A stretch of DNA of 64,000 nucleotides from Butyrivibrio sp. XPD2006 (GCF_000420865.1 NZ_ATVT01000004.1:153718-217717); one strand, 5' to 3'. Numbered from the stretch's first letter, positions 32,779 to 42,842 are shown. A program made the numbers and translations. The notes: generated by a model from the letters alone, not told the origin.

Positions 32779-34864
32779 ACCCAAAGAAGTTATCTGACCA
32801 GAATTCTTCATCTGTTATTGCTTCGAAGCTGTCATATCTGAGAACATATCCGGTATTTCTGGACATTGTAAGACTCAGGATTCCGTCAGTTACGGTCTTG
32901 GTTGTGGGTGATACATCAAATCCCGTGCTGTCTGAAACCATAAGCTGCTTGAACTTGGCATCCCTTGGGATTCCCATAGGCCATACCTGAATATCCCTCG
33001 TAATCTCATAGTCGTTAAGGTTTATGGCAACCACAATAGCAGAAGTTCTGTTGAATCTTCCGTAGGCCATGAAGTTATTCTCTGCATAAAGCTCTCTGAT
33101 AGAGCCGGTCTTAAGCTCAGGGCATTCCTTGTGAATACGGATCATCTCTTTGTGGAAGGCAAGCATCTGCTTGTCCTCTTTGCCCCAAGGATATGTTCTC
33201 CTGTTGTCAGGATCGGTAAATCCGCACACACCGGCCTCATCGCCATAGTACAAGGTAGGAGCTCCGGGCCATGTCATCTGGATCATGACTGCCTGTCTCA
33301 TCACATGCTTTCTGATACCTGTGTCAGCTGACGAAGACATGAGAGTATCGCATCTTCCTACCTTCTGGCTGGTCCTTGTGAGGAACCTCGAATGATCGTG
33401 GTTAGACAGCTCATTCATAGCCGTATAAAGAGAGGGCATGGTAAAGTTCTCACCGCCTGCATAGAGCATGGTGTCAAAAAACTCCCTGGCATTGCCGACT
33501 CTTATCGGTTTAAACTCATCGCTGTGCTTGTCCATTCCGGTGAGAAACCACGTAACAGGCTCCATAAAGGCGTCATAGTTCATGACGGTATCCCATTCTT
33601 TGCCACTGAGCCAATTCCTTGAAGGTCCGTAGTGCTCAGCAAGGATAATTGCCTCGGGATTGGCCTTTTTGACCTCTTCCCTGAACCTCCTCCAGAACTT
33701 GTGATTGTACTCCTCTGAGTGTCCGAGATCTGCTGCCACGTCAAGTCTCCAGCCGTCGCAGTTATATGGCTCTGACACCCACTTTTTGCCGATTCCTATA
33801 ATGTAGTCCTCAAGCTCTTTGGAGCCCTCATAATTGAGCTTTGGAAGGGTATCATATCCCCACCATCCGTCATAGCTGGCGTTGTAAGGCCATTTATCCT
33901 GTGAAAATGAGAAATATTTTCGATAAGGGCTCCCGGATGCCACATAAGCACCCTTCTCGTATCCCTTGACATCTTCATATATAAGTTCTCTGTCAAGCCA
34001 CTTGTTGAAGGATCCGCAGTGATTAAACACACCGTCAAGAATAACTCTGATGTCTCTCTTATGGGCCTCCGCAACTACCTTGGCAAAGAGCTTATCACTG
34101 GCTTCTAAGTTCTTTTTATTTGTAACGCGCCTAATGTAGCGCTCTGCTCTCTTGTTGCTCTTCTCAAACTGAGGAAGAATATCTCCTCCATCCTCGACAA
34201 TCTTGCCGAAGTGGGGATCTATATGGTCATAGTCCTGAATATCGTATTTATGACAGGACGGAGAAACAAACAGAGGATTAAAATAGATGACTTCTATTCC
34301 CAGATCCTTGAGATAATCGAGTTTATCAAGAACACCCTGGAGGTCTCCGCCGTAAAACTCGCAAAAGTCTGTCCTTGGATCGGGGTAGCTCCCCCAGTCC
34401 TCTACCTTTTTGGCTTTGAAGCCGCTATAGGCATATTCTCCGGTCATTACATCGTTGGTGGGATCTCCGTTGCAGAACCTGTCAACGAATATCTGGTACA
34501 TTACTGCGCCTTTGGCCCAGGTGGGAGTTGAGAATCCCGGGATAACAAGGAACCTCATACTCTCCATAACATCGCTGACAGCACCTCTCTTGTCGTAAAA
34601 AGAAAAGCTGCCGTCCCTGCCCGTTATCTCAAAGTGATATATGAATGGATCCTTGCCAATATTTATAGAAACGTCATAATAATCAAATCCGTTGTCGGTT
34701 TCGGAGAGCTTCATCTTCTTGTGTTCTGACCCACATACCAAATGGACCTGGGAAGCATCTCCGTGAGCGCATCTGAACCTGAAATCCGTGATACGCCCAA
34801 TATCTGGTTCCGCAGGCCTTAGGTAGTCCAAGGTCATGTCATGAAAGAAAGCCGACTGATTCAT
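32771..34864 (-). CDS. GH13 alpha-glucan hydrolase (neopullulanase / maltogenic amylase type)
   Basis: A 697-residue enzyme without a signal peptide, so cytoplasmic. An N-terminal beta domain (about 1-110) resembling CBM34 precedes the (beta/alpha)8 catalytic domain. The catalytic residues are nucleophile Asp375 (CDGWRLDVAADLG), acid/base Glu410 (AIILAEHYG) and stabiliser Asp490 (NELSNHDHSRF); the first conserved region is DGVFNHCG around 277-284. A C-terminal beta domain ends the protein. It would degrade maltodextrins or branched oligosaccharides imported by a sugar ABC transporter. The ATG is preceded by AAAGGAA. A hairpin lies in its upstream region. Confidence 0.92.
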   Translation of the reverse strand: MNQSAFFHDMTLDYLRPAEPDIGRITDFRFRCAHGDASQVHLVCGSEHKKMKLSETDNGFDYYDVSINIGKDPFIYHFEITGRDGSFSFYDKRGAVSDVMESMRFLVIPGFSTPTWAKGAVMYQIFVDRFCNGDPTNDVMTGEYAYSGFKAKKVEDWGSYPDPRTDFCEFYGGDLQGVLDKLDYLKDLGIEVIYFNPLFVSPSCHKYDIQDYDHIDPHFGKIVEDGGDILPQFEKSNKRAERYIRRVTNKKNLEASDKLFAKVVAEAHKRDIRVILDGVFNHCGSFNKWLDRELIYEDVKGYEKGAYVASGSPYRKYFSFSQDKWPYNASYDGWWGYDTLPKLNYEGSKELEDYIIGIGKKWVSEPYNCDGWRLDVAADLGHSEEYNHKFWRRFREEVKKANPEAIILAEHYGPSRNWLSGKEWDTVMNYDAFMEPVTWFLTGMDKHSDEFKPIRVGNAREFFDTMLYAGGENFTMPSLYTAMNELSNHDHSRFLTRTSQKVGRCDTLMSSSADTGIRKHVMRQAVMIQMTWPGAPTLYYGDEAGVCGFTDPDNRRTYPWGKEDKQMLAFHKEMIRIHKECPELKTGSIRELYAENNFMAYGRFNRTSAIVVAINLNDYEITRDIQVWPMGIPRDAKFKQLMVSDSTGFDVSPTTKTVTDGILSLTMSRNTGYVLRYDSFEAITDEEFWSDNFFGFD

Positions 34865-34901
34865 AGTAATTCCTTTAAAAATATATTTTCGAATAAAGTA
34901 A

Positions 34902-34929
34902 AAAAGACAGCGGGGTAGCTGTCTTTTTA
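34902..34929 (-). terminator. Hairpin terminator between ftsH and the GH13 gene
   Basis: AAAAAGACAGC/GCTGTCTTTTT stem with a 6-base loop, T-rich on both strands. It lies about 155 bases after the ftsH stop and 38 bases before the GH13 start. It may end the ftsH transcript or act as an attenuator in the GH13 leader, since a TATAAT (35000-34995, minus) lies upstream of it. A second hairpin CAAAAACA/TGTTTTTG (35048-35069) sits closer to ftsH. Confidence 0.6.
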
Positions 34930-35084
34930 GAGAAGGTATTTCTTTCTTATGGGGTATAGCAAAAAACTATATAATGTATTGGGGGGTTACGCCTATTATA
35001 CTAGCATCCCCTCAAACCCACGTAAAGACTAATACTTCACAAATTTGTCAAAAACAGCGTCATGTTTTTGTGCATTTTTCACAA

Positions 35085-36950
35085 TCAAAGCTCTACATCC
35101 ACGTCTTCTGTGATTGTATGACCCTCGAAGAGCGCTTCAAACTCCTCTCTTCCGATCTTTTCCTTCTCGATCAAAAGAGCTGAGCTCTTGTGGAGAACGT
35201 CCTCATACTGAAGGATTATCTCCTTAGCTTTCTTGTAGCATTTATCAATGATGTTTCTGACTTCCTTGTCTATCTCACCTGCCACCAGCTCGGAATGCTT
35301 CTTGGAATGTGAAATGTCATATCCGATAAAGACATCTTCTTCATTTTCATCATAGTTAACTATACCGATATTATCTGACATACCGTACTTGGTAACCATG
35401 CTTCTGGCTTCCTGAGTTGCCTTTCTGATATCACTGGATGCACCTGTTGTTATATCTGAGGTTCCAAAGATGATCTCCTCTGCAATTCTTCCGCCGAGAG
35501 AAACCATGATATCTTCGAGCATCTTGCGCTTTGTAAGGAACATTTCATCCTTTTCGGGAAGTGGCATTGTGTAACCTGCTGCCCCGAGGCCAGTAGGAAT
35601 TATAGACACAGTATGAACAGGGCCAACCTCAGGCAGTACATGGAACAAAATAGCATGTCCTGTCTCGTGGTAAGCAGTGATCTTTTTCTCCTTGTCGGAA
35701 ATGATCCTGCTGTGCTTCTCTGTTCCGATTCCAACCTGTATGAAAGCCTTGTTTATATCTTCCTGTTTAATGAACGCTCTGTTGTCGATGGCTGCGCGTA
35801 TTGCAGACTCATTAAGCAGATTCTCAAGATCTGCTCCGGTAAACCCGGCTGTTGTCTGGGCAACCTGTTTGATATCAACATCCTCTGAAAGAGGCTTGTT
35901 TTTGGCGTGTACTTTGAGGATTTCCTCTCTTCCGCCGATATCCGGTCTTGAGACAGTGATCTTTCTGTCAAAACGTCCGGGTCTTAATATAGCGGGATCA
36001 AGAATATCTACTCTGTTGGTGGCTGCCATAACGATGATGCCTTCGTTTACACCAAAGCCGTCCATCTCAACAAGGAGCTGGTTCAGTGTCTGCTCTCTCT
36101 CGTCGTGTCCGCCGCCCATTCCGGTACCACGCCTTCTTGCTACTGCATCAATCTCGTCGATAAATACGATACAGGGAGAGTTCTTTTTGGCGTCAGCAAA
36201 GAGGTCTCTTACTCTTGATGCACCGACACCTACGAACATCTCAACGAAGTCTGATCCGGAAATACTAAAGAAAGGCACTCCTGCCTCTCCTGCAACTGCT
36301 CTTGCAAGAAGGGTCTTACCCGTTCCCGGAGCTCCCTCCAAAAGTACACCCTTGGGGATCCTTGCTCCCACCTTGGTGAACTTCTCAGGGTCCTTTAAGA
36401 ACTCTATGATCTCTGCGATCTGCTCCTTCTCTTCCTTGAGGCCTGCGACATCCTTGAGGGTAGTCTTGTTCTCTTCCCCTGTTGACATCCGTGCCCTGCT
36501 CTTTCCGAAATTCATCATTCGGTTGTTACCTGAGCCCGAGCTCTGGATATTGGTAAAGAGCGTGAAGATGAATACCATGACTATCAATCCTACAATTATC
36601 GGAATAATGCCGTTTATCAGCACATTCTCCGTAGGAACATCCTTAACCTCAACGCTGATGCCCTTCTGTGTAAGATATTTCTCAATATCCACAACATCTG
36701 TAGAATAGAAGTTTGTTTCTTCAGATCCGTCATTAAAGTAAACCCTGACCTGACCTGTTGGCGTCTCTGCATTTGGTGTGATCACAACATAGGTGATCTT
36801 ATCGCCTTCTATGTCTCTCTCAAGTGAAGTTCTGTTGTAAACCGGGCCCGGATTATTCACAAGCCCTCTTCCGTACTCAAGGATCACAACCGCAACCAAA
36901 AGCACGATCACAAAAATAAATAACGAATTAAAGTTCTTTGAACGATTCAA
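35085..36950 (-). CDS. ftsH: ATP-dependent zinc metalloprotease FtsH
   Basis: A 621-residue membrane protease that degrades misassembled membrane and regulatory proteins as a hexamer. Two membrane helices (about 9-25 and 111-133) flank the extracytoplasmic domain. The AAA+ part has Walker A GAPGTGKT (206-213), Walker B IVFIDE (261-266) and the [12 protein letters not shown]; the zinc site HETGH is at 428-432. Length is typical. It is the last gene of the cca-to-ftsH string and has two downstream hairpins. Confidence 0.97.
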   Translation of the reverse strand: MNRSKNFNSLFIFVIVLLVAVVILEYGRGLVNNPGPVYNRTSLERDIEGDKITYVVITPNAETPTGQVRVYFNDGSEETNFYSTDVVDIEKYLTQKGISVEVKDVPTENVLINGIIPIIVGLIVMVFIFTLFTNIQSSGSGNNRMMNFGKSRARMSTGEENKTTLKDVAGLKEEKEQIAEIIEFLKDPEKFTKVGARIPKGVLLEGAPGTGKTLLARAVAGEAGVPFFSISGSDFVEMFVGVGASRVRDLFADAKKNSPCIVFIDEIDAVARRRGTGMGGGHDEREQTLNQLLVEMDGFGVNEGIIVMAATNRVDILDPAILRPGRFDRKITVSRPDIGGREEILKVHAKNKPLSEDVDIKQVAQTTAGFTGADLENLLNESAIRAAIDNRAFIKQEDINKAFIQVGIGTEKHSRIISDKEKKITAYHETGHAILFHVLPEVGPVHTVSIIPTGLGAAGYTMPLPEKDEMFLTKRKMLEDIMVSLGGRIAEEIIFGTSDITTGASSDIRKATQEARSMVTKYGMSDNIGIVNYDENEEDVFIGYDISHSKKHSELVAGEIDKEVRNIIDKCYKKAKEIILQYEDVLHKSSALLIEKEKIGREEFEALFEGHTITEDVDVEL

Positions 36951-36989
36951 TTTACTAAGCTTCCCCTCTTAAACAATACTTTTCCCTTA

Positions 36990-37514
36990 TCAGTTAAATT
37001 CTACGACACCGATATAAGGGAGATTACGGTATCTCTGGTCATAATCCAGGCCGTATCCGACTACGAACTCGTCAGGAATCTCAAATCCTGTATAGTCTAC
37101 CTTGACATCTGTTACTCTGCGCTCGGGCTTATCAAGAAGTGTGCAGAGCTTAATGCTTGCAGGATCTCTGTCCCCAAGCATCTTGATAAGATATGAAAGT
37201 GTTCTGCCTGAATCCACAATATCCTCAACAATAAGAACATGTCTGTCCTTTAACGGCTCATCAAGGTCTTTTACGATCTTAACAACACCACTGGATTTTG
37301 TTGAGCTTCCGTAACTTGAAGCAGACATAAAGTCCATTGTTACAGGAACAGTGATGCGCTTTGCAAGCTCACACATAAAGAACACTCCGCCCTTAAGGAC
37401 GCATACAAGGTGAACTGTCTCACCTGCGTAATCTCTGCTTATTGCCTCTCCAAGTTCCTTGATCCTCTTATCTACTTCCTCTTCCGAAAGTAATATACGT
37501 ACAGATTCAGCCAT
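36990..37514 (-). CDS. hpt: Hypoxanthine phosphoribosyltransferase
   Basis: A 174-residue purine salvage enzyme making IMP and GMP from hypoxanthine and guanine with PRPP. The PRPP-binding loop VLIVEDIVDSGRTL (about 94-107) and the C-terminal DEFVVGYGLDYDQRYRNLPYIG are diagnostic. It overlaps the end of tilS by 8 bases, the usual arrangement in Firmicutes, where tilS and hpt are coupled and precede ftsH. Confidence 0.96.
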   Translation of the reverse strand: MAESVRILLSEEEVDKRIKELGEAISRDYAGETVHLVCVLKGGVFFMCELAKRITVPVTMDFMSASSYGSSTKSSGVVKIVKDLDEPLKDRHVLIVEDIVDSGRTLSYLIKMLGDRDPASIKLCTLLDKPERRVTDVKVDYTGFEIPDEFVVGYGLDYDQRYRNLPYIGVVEFN

Positions 37515-38925
37515 TAATCTTTCCTCCAGTTTTGTTTATATTTATAGTTAAAACTCTCTTTGTAGTTCCACTAACTTTGTAAGCGTCGCTCATGCGATAG
37601 CCCGGAAGCCATAAGACTTCATCCCCGTCACAGAGGATATACATGCTATCCCTCTCATCCCTTGGGACCTTCTCATCAGTCATCAGTTTGGAAAGTTGCT
37701 TGGAATGCAGCTCTCCTTTCTGCGAAATCCTGATATAATCATCCCGACGCCTTTTGCGAAATGAAACTGCTTGTATTCTATCATAATCGAGCCATTTCGT
37801 ATATGTCTGCGTAGGTACTTCTTTTTGGGCATCGTAGGAAATTACTGCAATCCGAGCTCTTCCCAGTCCCGGGATCACAATTTCGGTTTCCTCTCCTTCT
37901 GTCAGTGACAGGTTTATATCACCGCCATCATCTGTCCGGTTTTCAGCCGGACCGAGTTTTAAAATATCGTATGACCTTACTGCCTTAAGCCCGTAAGGCA
38001 AATCTACAGATGCGGTACCCGACATATCTCTCATAAGGCTTAAAACCGCATCAACATGGGCAAACCCGATATCTTTGCGACTTTTAACAAGTTGTTCAAA
38101 GGCCATCAGTACAACATTTTCTTTTATAATGTCCGCTTCCTCTGAAAGCGCTCTGACATCTATATTAACCGAGTCGCCCAGGACCTCTGCGGTCTCTGCA
38201 AAGACCTTCTGCGTATAGCCTCTGATAAATTCGTCTGCTTTTTCAAAAGACATTGCTGCCCTTGCCATGTGACTGACAGATTTGGGGTTTACGCCCTCAT
38301 CCAGCTCCGGAATGATGCGGTTTCTGATGATATTTCTGGTATGGACATTTTCAAAATTGGTCATGTCCGTGCAAAAAGATATGTTTCTCTCCTGAAGGTA
38401 CTCTTCAATCTCGTTTCTGTCCACACATAAAAGCGGTCTTATGATGTTGTCCCTTACCGGCCTTATGGCTGCTGCCCCGTGAAGGCCGCATCCCCTTGTA
38501 AGGTTCATAATCAGGGTCTCAGCCACATCGTTTTGATGATGTGCAACAGCAATCACGTTTGCCGACAGCTCTTTTGCGTAAGCATTAAAAGCCTCATATC
38601 TGGCCCTGCGACCGGCTTCCTCTTCTGTCAGTTTAAGCTCCCTTGCCAAAGCCGGAACATCCACCGACACTGCTCTGAACGGAATACCTCTCTCTGAGCA
38701 GAAGTTTCTTGAAAACTCCTCATCCTCAGCAGCTTCCTGCCTGATGCCGTGATTTATATGTATCGCAGCAAGCCTGAACTTTAAGATATCCTTCAGCTCA
38801 TAGAGCACGTTTAAAAGAGCTGTGGAGTCCGCTCCTCCGGAGAAGCCTGCCACAACCGAATCATCGGGGGATAACATCCCGTTCTCTTTTATGAAACTAA
38901 AAACCTTTGATGTGAATTTATCCAT
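37507..38925 (-). CDS. tilS: tRNA(Ile)-lysidine synthase
   Basis: A 472-residue PP-loop ATPase that converts the wobble cytidine of tRNA-Ile(CAU) to lysidine, so that it reads AUA. The ATP motif SGGADS is at 29-34, followed by HINHGIRQEA and VAHHQNDVAETLIMNLTRG, and a C-terminal TilS domain with SFRKRRRDDYI. Essential in bacteria that use it. A weak terminator-like hairpin (38950-38986) lies before it, after divIC. Confidence 0.95.
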   Translation of the reverse strand: MDKFTSKVFSFIKENGMLSPDDSVVAGFSGGADSTALLNVLYELKDILKFRLAAIHINHGIRQEAAEDEEFSRNFCSERGIPFRAVSVDVPALARELKLTEEEAGRRARYEAFNAYAKELSANVIAVAHHQNDVAETLIMNLTRGCGLHGAAAIRPVRDNIIRPLLCVDRNEIEEYLQERNISFCTDMTNFENVHTRNIIRNRIIPELDEGVNPKSVSHMARAAMSFEKADEFIRGYTQKVFAETAEVLGDSVNIDVRALSEEADIIKENVVLMAFEQLVKSRKDIGFAHVDAVLSLMRDMSGTASVDLPYGLKAVRSYDILKLGPAENRTDDGGDINLSLTEGEETEIVIPGLGRARIAVISYDAQKEVPTQTYTKWLDYDRIQAVSFRKRRRDDYIRISQKGELHSKQLSKLMTDEKVPRDERDSMYILCDGDEVLWLPGYRMSDAYKVSGTTKRVLTININKTGGKING

Positions 38926-38944
38926 TAGACCTTGCTTTGAATAT

Positions 38945-38986
38945 CAAAAGCGCAGACTTATACGATCCCCGTATAGATGTCTGCGC
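38945..38986 (-). terminator. Intra-cluster hairpin between divIC and tilS
   Basis: GCGCAGAC...GTCTGCGC with an inner TATACG/CGTATA helix, followed on the minus strand by TTTTGA. The short T run suggests partial termination inside the cluster, setting lower expression of tilS-hpt-ftsH from the upstream promoter. Confidence 0.5.
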
Positions 38987-39001
38987 CTAACTACTTAGCT
39001 A

Positions 39002-39313
39002 TCAGTTATCCGTGTTCTTGAAAATGATCTCTCCCGGATAAACAAGTCCCAGCTTCTCCTTGGCTGTATCCTCTATATATTTACGCGTCTCAGTGTATCT
39101 CTCGAACTCGGCAATTTCTTCACTTCTCTGTGTCTCGTACTCGATCTGTTGCTGAAGCTGATCTTCTTTTTCCTGATATTCCCTGGCCTTCTGCATCAGT
39201 CCGATGCTCTTTACAGAAACCACGGTCACCAGGATCAGCACAACAATGCTGGCCCAGACGATACCTGCTCTATTCCTTAATCGACGCCTTTTATAACGAG
39301 CTCTGGTCGCCAT
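39002..39313 (-). CDS. divIC: Septum formation initiator, DivIC/FtsB family
   Basis: A 103-residue bitopic protein: basic N terminus (MATRARYKRRRLRNR), one membrane helix (about 18-36), and an extracellular coiled coil (REYQEKEDQLQQQIEYETQR) ending in the family-typical AKEKLGLVYPGEIIF. It would stabilise the division complex with FtsL and FtsQ/DivIB. Position between rqcP and tilS matches divIC in other Firmicutes. Confidence 0.9.
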   Translation of the reverse strand: MATRARYKRRRLRNRAGIVWASIVVLILVTVVSVKSIGLMQKAREYQEKEDQLQQQIEYETQRSEEIAEFERYTETRKYIEDTAKEKLGLVYPGEIIFKNTDN

Positions 39314-39382
39314 GTTTACCCCCTGCTTCTTAACACTATACCACCACTTTCATTGTAATACAGCTGTTTTGGCCGTGTCAAA

Positions 39383-39622
39383 TCAGATATATCTGTAGAG
39401 ATTGGTCACATCCTCTTTGTGGATGGTCTCCTGAACGTCCAGTACCTCCACTGAAACATCCTTGTTTCCAAAGCCGATGGTGATCTTATCTCCCACCTTG
39501 ACCTCTGTTCCCGCCTTGGCAGGTTTGCCGTTGATGGAAACCCTTCCGGCGTCACAGGCATCATTGGCCACGGACCTTCTCTTTATCAGTCTTGTTACCT
39601 TTAAATACTTATCAAGTCTCAT
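39383..39622 (-). CDS. rqcP: S4-domain RNA-binding protein RqcP (YabO)
   Basis: A 79-residue S4 domain, MRLDKYLKVTRLIKRRSVAND then GRVSINGKPAKAGTEVKVGD, matching Hsp15/YabO. In B. subtilis RqcP works with RqcH on stalled 50S subunits to add alanine tails in ribosome quality control. Its ATG overlaps the stop of the PEGA gene (TAATG), so it is translationally coupled. Neighbours divIC and tilS are the same as in Bacillus. Confidence 0.92.
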   Translation of the reverse strand: MRLDKYLKVTRLIKRRSVANDACDAGRVSINGKPAKAGTEVKVGDKITIGFGNKDVSVEVLDVQETIHKEDVTNLYRYI

Positions 39623-41481
39623 TATCCTTCACCCGATGCAGTATTGGCTGCATCGTTTGCTCCTTCGTCTGTACTTGTCTCTTTGCTTGCCGAGTCGGAT
39701 GCGCCATCATCTTTGGAGGAATCCTCAGATGATGAATCTCCCGATCCCGACGAATCTTCTGTCGCTGCACTCTCTGCTGTCGAAGCAGAATCGCTTGACG
39801 GTGCAGAATCCTCTGTGGTTGACGCATCTCCTGACGAGGATGAATCTCCGGCAGAAGACGAATCTGCTGCGGAAGAAGAATCTCCTGCAGATGATGAATC
39901 TCCCGTAGAAGCTGAGCTTCCGCTGTCTGATGAATCACCTGTACTTGCGGAAGTGCTGCTTGATGCATCACTGCTTGATGATGAGTCATCGGTGCTTGAG
40001 GCATCGCTGCTTGAAGAGGAATCTCCTGAGGAAGCGCTGCTTGAAGATGATGAGTCATCTTCACTCTCTATCTTTACAAGATCCGGGAATGAGTAGGATT
40101 TGTTATCCTGTTCCTTATCCACATTGATCCTGTAGCTCTTTGTCTCATAACCGTCTTTTTTAAGGATGACTTCATGGTTACCTGAGATTTTATTTACACT
40201 AGTAGGTATTACGCCTATATAAGCGCCGTCAAAATATACCTCTGCATCGTAAGGATTGTCAAAGTATATCTTGTAGCCCTTGATCTCCTGATTGGGCTTT
40301 TCTTCTTCTGTTGAATTGGCGCTGACTGTTGCTGCGGATGACGCAGAACTGGAGGCGCCAAAATCTATCGTGCCCACAGGGTAGCTTGCATATGTGGATG
40401 CGCTGCTGGCAGCTGTACCGCCGTTTAAATCTTCCTCGCTGGAAGCTTCGGTTGCCGCATCATTCTCTTTTTCGAGTTCTATCTGGATAACAGCCTTGGC
40501 TGTACCAACCTTGAGATATTTGTCCTGGGTTATGTACCCGTCCGCAAGCACCTTAAGGGAGTGATATCCGTAGTTGATGGTCTGAGGAACTCCGGTAAGG
40601 GCTCTCTGCCCGTCCACAAACACTTCGGCATCCTCAGGAATGACCTCAAATGTGACCAGCGACTCCTTGGGCTTTGTTATGGATACGCTGCTGGTATCAA
40701 CAACAGTCTCCTGGTTACGGCTGATATTGACTTCAGTCTGGAAGTTTGCACCGTTGCCCAGGATCTGAAGGTTATAATCTCCCTCCGGAGCACTGAGCAT
40801 CATGTTAGGTGATATCTTGTGTATTACTTCGTTGTCCAGCTCAAGCCATGCCCCAACAAGGCTGTGATCCTCAACAGTGTCCGAAGAGAGGCTCACGTAG
40901 CCGTGTCCGCCGGTTACAACAACGCTGTAAATATCCCTGCCTATGCCGCTTACGGTAATCCTGTCTGTGGCAAGAACGTCCTCTGCAAGCGCCGGGTTGC
41001 CTTCTGCCATCACAAGGGTTCTGGTGTCTATCTTATATATATCCCCCTGGATCCTGGCTGTTCCGTCGCCTCTTACAAGATCATGATTTCTTGTATTTTC
41101 TATAACCCAGGCATCACTTGATACATTAAGCGTTGTAATGTGCTTGCTGCTCTTTAAAAAAGTAACATCAACAATTTCTCCGACTTCAAGCAAAGATGCC
41201 GATAAAACCGTACCTCTGGCGTCATACATCATACTTGTATTGTCATAAGTAAGAGTATAGGTCTTGCCTGTCTGATGGTTTCTTAGTCTTATGATCTTTT
41301 TGGTAGTGTCAATGTCTCTTATGGCTGCAGTATCTGCAGAATCATACTTGCCTATCAGAGAAACACTGATCTTGTCTGTGCTCTCTGCTGCCCTTGTAAT
41401 GCTCTGAGGTGAAGATATCAGCATTCCCAGCGATAATGCAGTTGCAAGTACCACCCTTAGTATTCTCTTGGATGTAATCAT
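39622..41481 (-). CDS. Exported PEGA-domain protein with Ser/Asp-rich C-terminal tail
   Basis: A 619-residue exported protein with a signal peptide (1 to about 31), an uncharacterised beta-rich region (about 35-280), two PEGA repeats (VTFEVIPEDAEVFVDGQRAL near 290, and IYFDNPYDAEVYFDGAYIG near 410), and a last stretch of about 140 residues almost wholly Ser, Asp, Ala, Gly, Thr and Glu. PEGA domains are found in surface proteins and may bind carbohydrate. No sortase motif or membrane anchor follows the tail. It starts within the cca stop (ATGA) and its stop overlaps rqcP, so it sits coupled between two housekeeping RNA genes. Its function is unknown. Confidence 0.85.
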   Translation of the reverse strand: MITSKRILRVVLATALSLGMLISSPQSITRAAESTDKISVSLIGKYDSADTAAIRDIDTTKKIIRLRNHQTGKTYTLTYDNTSMMYDARGTVLSASLLEVGEIVDVTFLKSSKHITTLNVSSDAWVIENTRNHDLVRGDGTARIQGDIYKIDTRTLVMAEGNPALAEDVLATDRITVSGIGRDIYSVVVTGGHGYVSLSSDTVEDHSLVGAWLELDNEVIHKISPNMMLSAPEGDYNLQILGNGANFQTEVNISRNQETVVDTSSVSITKPKESLVTFEVIPEDAEVFVDGQRALTGVPQTINYGYHSLKVLADGYITQDKYLKVGTAKAVIQIELEKENDAATEASSEEDLNGGTAASSASTYASYPVGTIDFGASSSASSAATVSANSTEEEKPNQEIKGYKIYFDNPYDAEVYFDGAYIGVIPTSVNKISGNHEVILKKDGYETKSYRINVDKEQDNKSYSFPDLVKIESEDDSSSSSSASSGDSSSSSDASSTDDSSSSSDASSSTSASTGDSSDSGSSASTGDSSSAGDSSSAADSSSAGDSSSSGDASTTEDSAPSSDSASTAESAATEDSSGSGDSSSEDSSKDDGASDSASKETSTDEGANDAANTASGEG

Positions 41482-42842
41482 TGCTCTCCCCGTTCCACAT
41501 GATCCATCATGTATTCTTCTCTTAGGCGCTCCGGCTCCAGCAAATACTCCTTCGTGTTGTGCTCAGGATGCTCCAGAACATCCATCAGCATTGCTTGTAA
41601 TATGTTTCCCAGCGTCTTGCCGGGTGTAACTCCGAGGCTGATAAGGTCCTTTCCGTTAACCGCCAGAGATTTCAGGTTAACGCAGTCCTTTCTCTCCAGA
41701 ATCTCCCTGTAAACAGCCTTGCACTCCTCGATGACCTTAAGCTTATCATCGCGCATATAGTCGCTCTGAGCCATCGTATCAGCATATCTGACCTCGAAAA
41801 GAAGAGGGAAATCCGCCTCTCCCACTTTGGCCATGGCTCTTCTGATACTTGAAGCCTTGGGCGGAAATCTGTAGTCGTGATAGAGTACAAGATTGCAGAC
41901 CCTGTCCATGGTGTCCCTGTCAAACTTAAGACGCCTGAATATGTTCCCGGCAATCTCAGCGCTGACCCGGTCGTGGTTGTAGAAATGATATACTCCCTCG
42001 TCATCTATCTCCATTGTATCAGGTTTTCCCATATCATGCATCAGCATTGTAAGGCGCAGAACCCTGTCAGAGCGCACATTCTTCAGGGCTTCCACTGTGT
42101 GATCGCCCACATTGTACATATGGTGTATGTTCTCCTGCGGTGTATCCATGCATTTGTCGAATTCCGGCAGGACCACTGCTGTTATTCCAAGCTCATACGC
42201 TGTTTTTATCTTCTCGGGATGCGGGGACAAAAGAAGCTTGACCAGCTCTGTCTGCACTCTCTCGGCGCTGATCTTTGAGAGGGTAGGAGCAAGCTCTTTT
42301 ATCGCACTCTCCGTCTCCGGCTCGATGTCATAATCCAGCTGGGCTGCAAATCTGACAGCCCTCATTATCCTAAGTGCATCCTCGGAAAATCTCTCTCTTG
42401 GATTTCCCACGCACCTTATTATCCTGTCCTCTAAGTCCTTCTTGCCGTCAAATCTGTCTATCAGGCCTTCTTCCTCATTGTAGGCCATGGCATTTATCGT
42501 AAAATCCCTTCGTTTCATGTCCTCGAAGAGATCCCGGGTAAAAGTGACTTCCTTGGGATGACGGGAATCCTCATAAACTCCGTCAATCCTGTACGTAGTG
42601 ACCTCATATCCCTCTTTTCCCATCATAACCGTAACCGTACCATGTTCAATCCCGGTATCGATGGTCCGCTTAAAGAGCTTCTTGGTATCCGACGGAAGCG
42701 CGTTGGTTGTGATATCCCAGTCCTCAGGAGTCCTGCCAAGAAGCGCATCCCGGACACATCCGCCCACTATATAAGCCTCGAACCCTGCCTTGTGCATGGT
42801 GTCGAGAATCATTTTTGCATTTTCAGGTATTGTTATCTTCAT
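41478..42842 (-). CDS. cca: CCA tRNA nucleotidyltransferase
   Basis: A 454-residue class II nucleotidyltransferase that adds or repairs the 3' CCA of tRNAs. The head has VGGCVRDALLG (26-36) and the metal-binding DWD (41-43), followed by RRDFTINAMAY and RFSEDALRIMRAVRFAAQL, and an HD-like domain with HDMGKPDT. ATG 42842 gives the expected N terminus MKITIPENAK; upstream in-frame codons are hydrophobic and unlike the family, though the ribosome binding site (GAAGG) is unusually close. All three tRNAs in this window lack encoded CCA, consistent with need for the enzyme. Confidence 0.92.
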   Translation of the reverse strand: MKITIPENAKMILDTMHKAGFEAYIVGGCVRDALLGRTPEDWDITTNALPSDTKKLFKRTIDTGIEHGTVTVMMGKEGYEVTTYRIDGVYEDSRHPKEVTFTRDLFEDMKRRDFTINAMAYNEEEGLIDRFDGKKDLEDRIIRCVGNPRERFSEDALRIMRAVRFAAQLDYDIEPETESAIKELAPTLSKISAERVQTELVKLLLSPHPEKIKTAYELGITAVVLPEFDKCMDTPQENIHHMYNVGDHTVEALKNVRSDRVLRLTMLMHDMGKPDTMEIDDEGVYHFYNHDRVSAEIAGNIFRRLKFDRDTMDRVCNLVLYHDYRFPPKASSIRRAMAKVGEADFPLLFEVRYADTMAQSDYMRDDKLKVIEECKAVYREILERKDCVNLKSLAVNGKDLISLGVTPGKTLGNILQAMLMDVLEHPEHNTKEYLLEPERLREEYMMDHVERGEQ

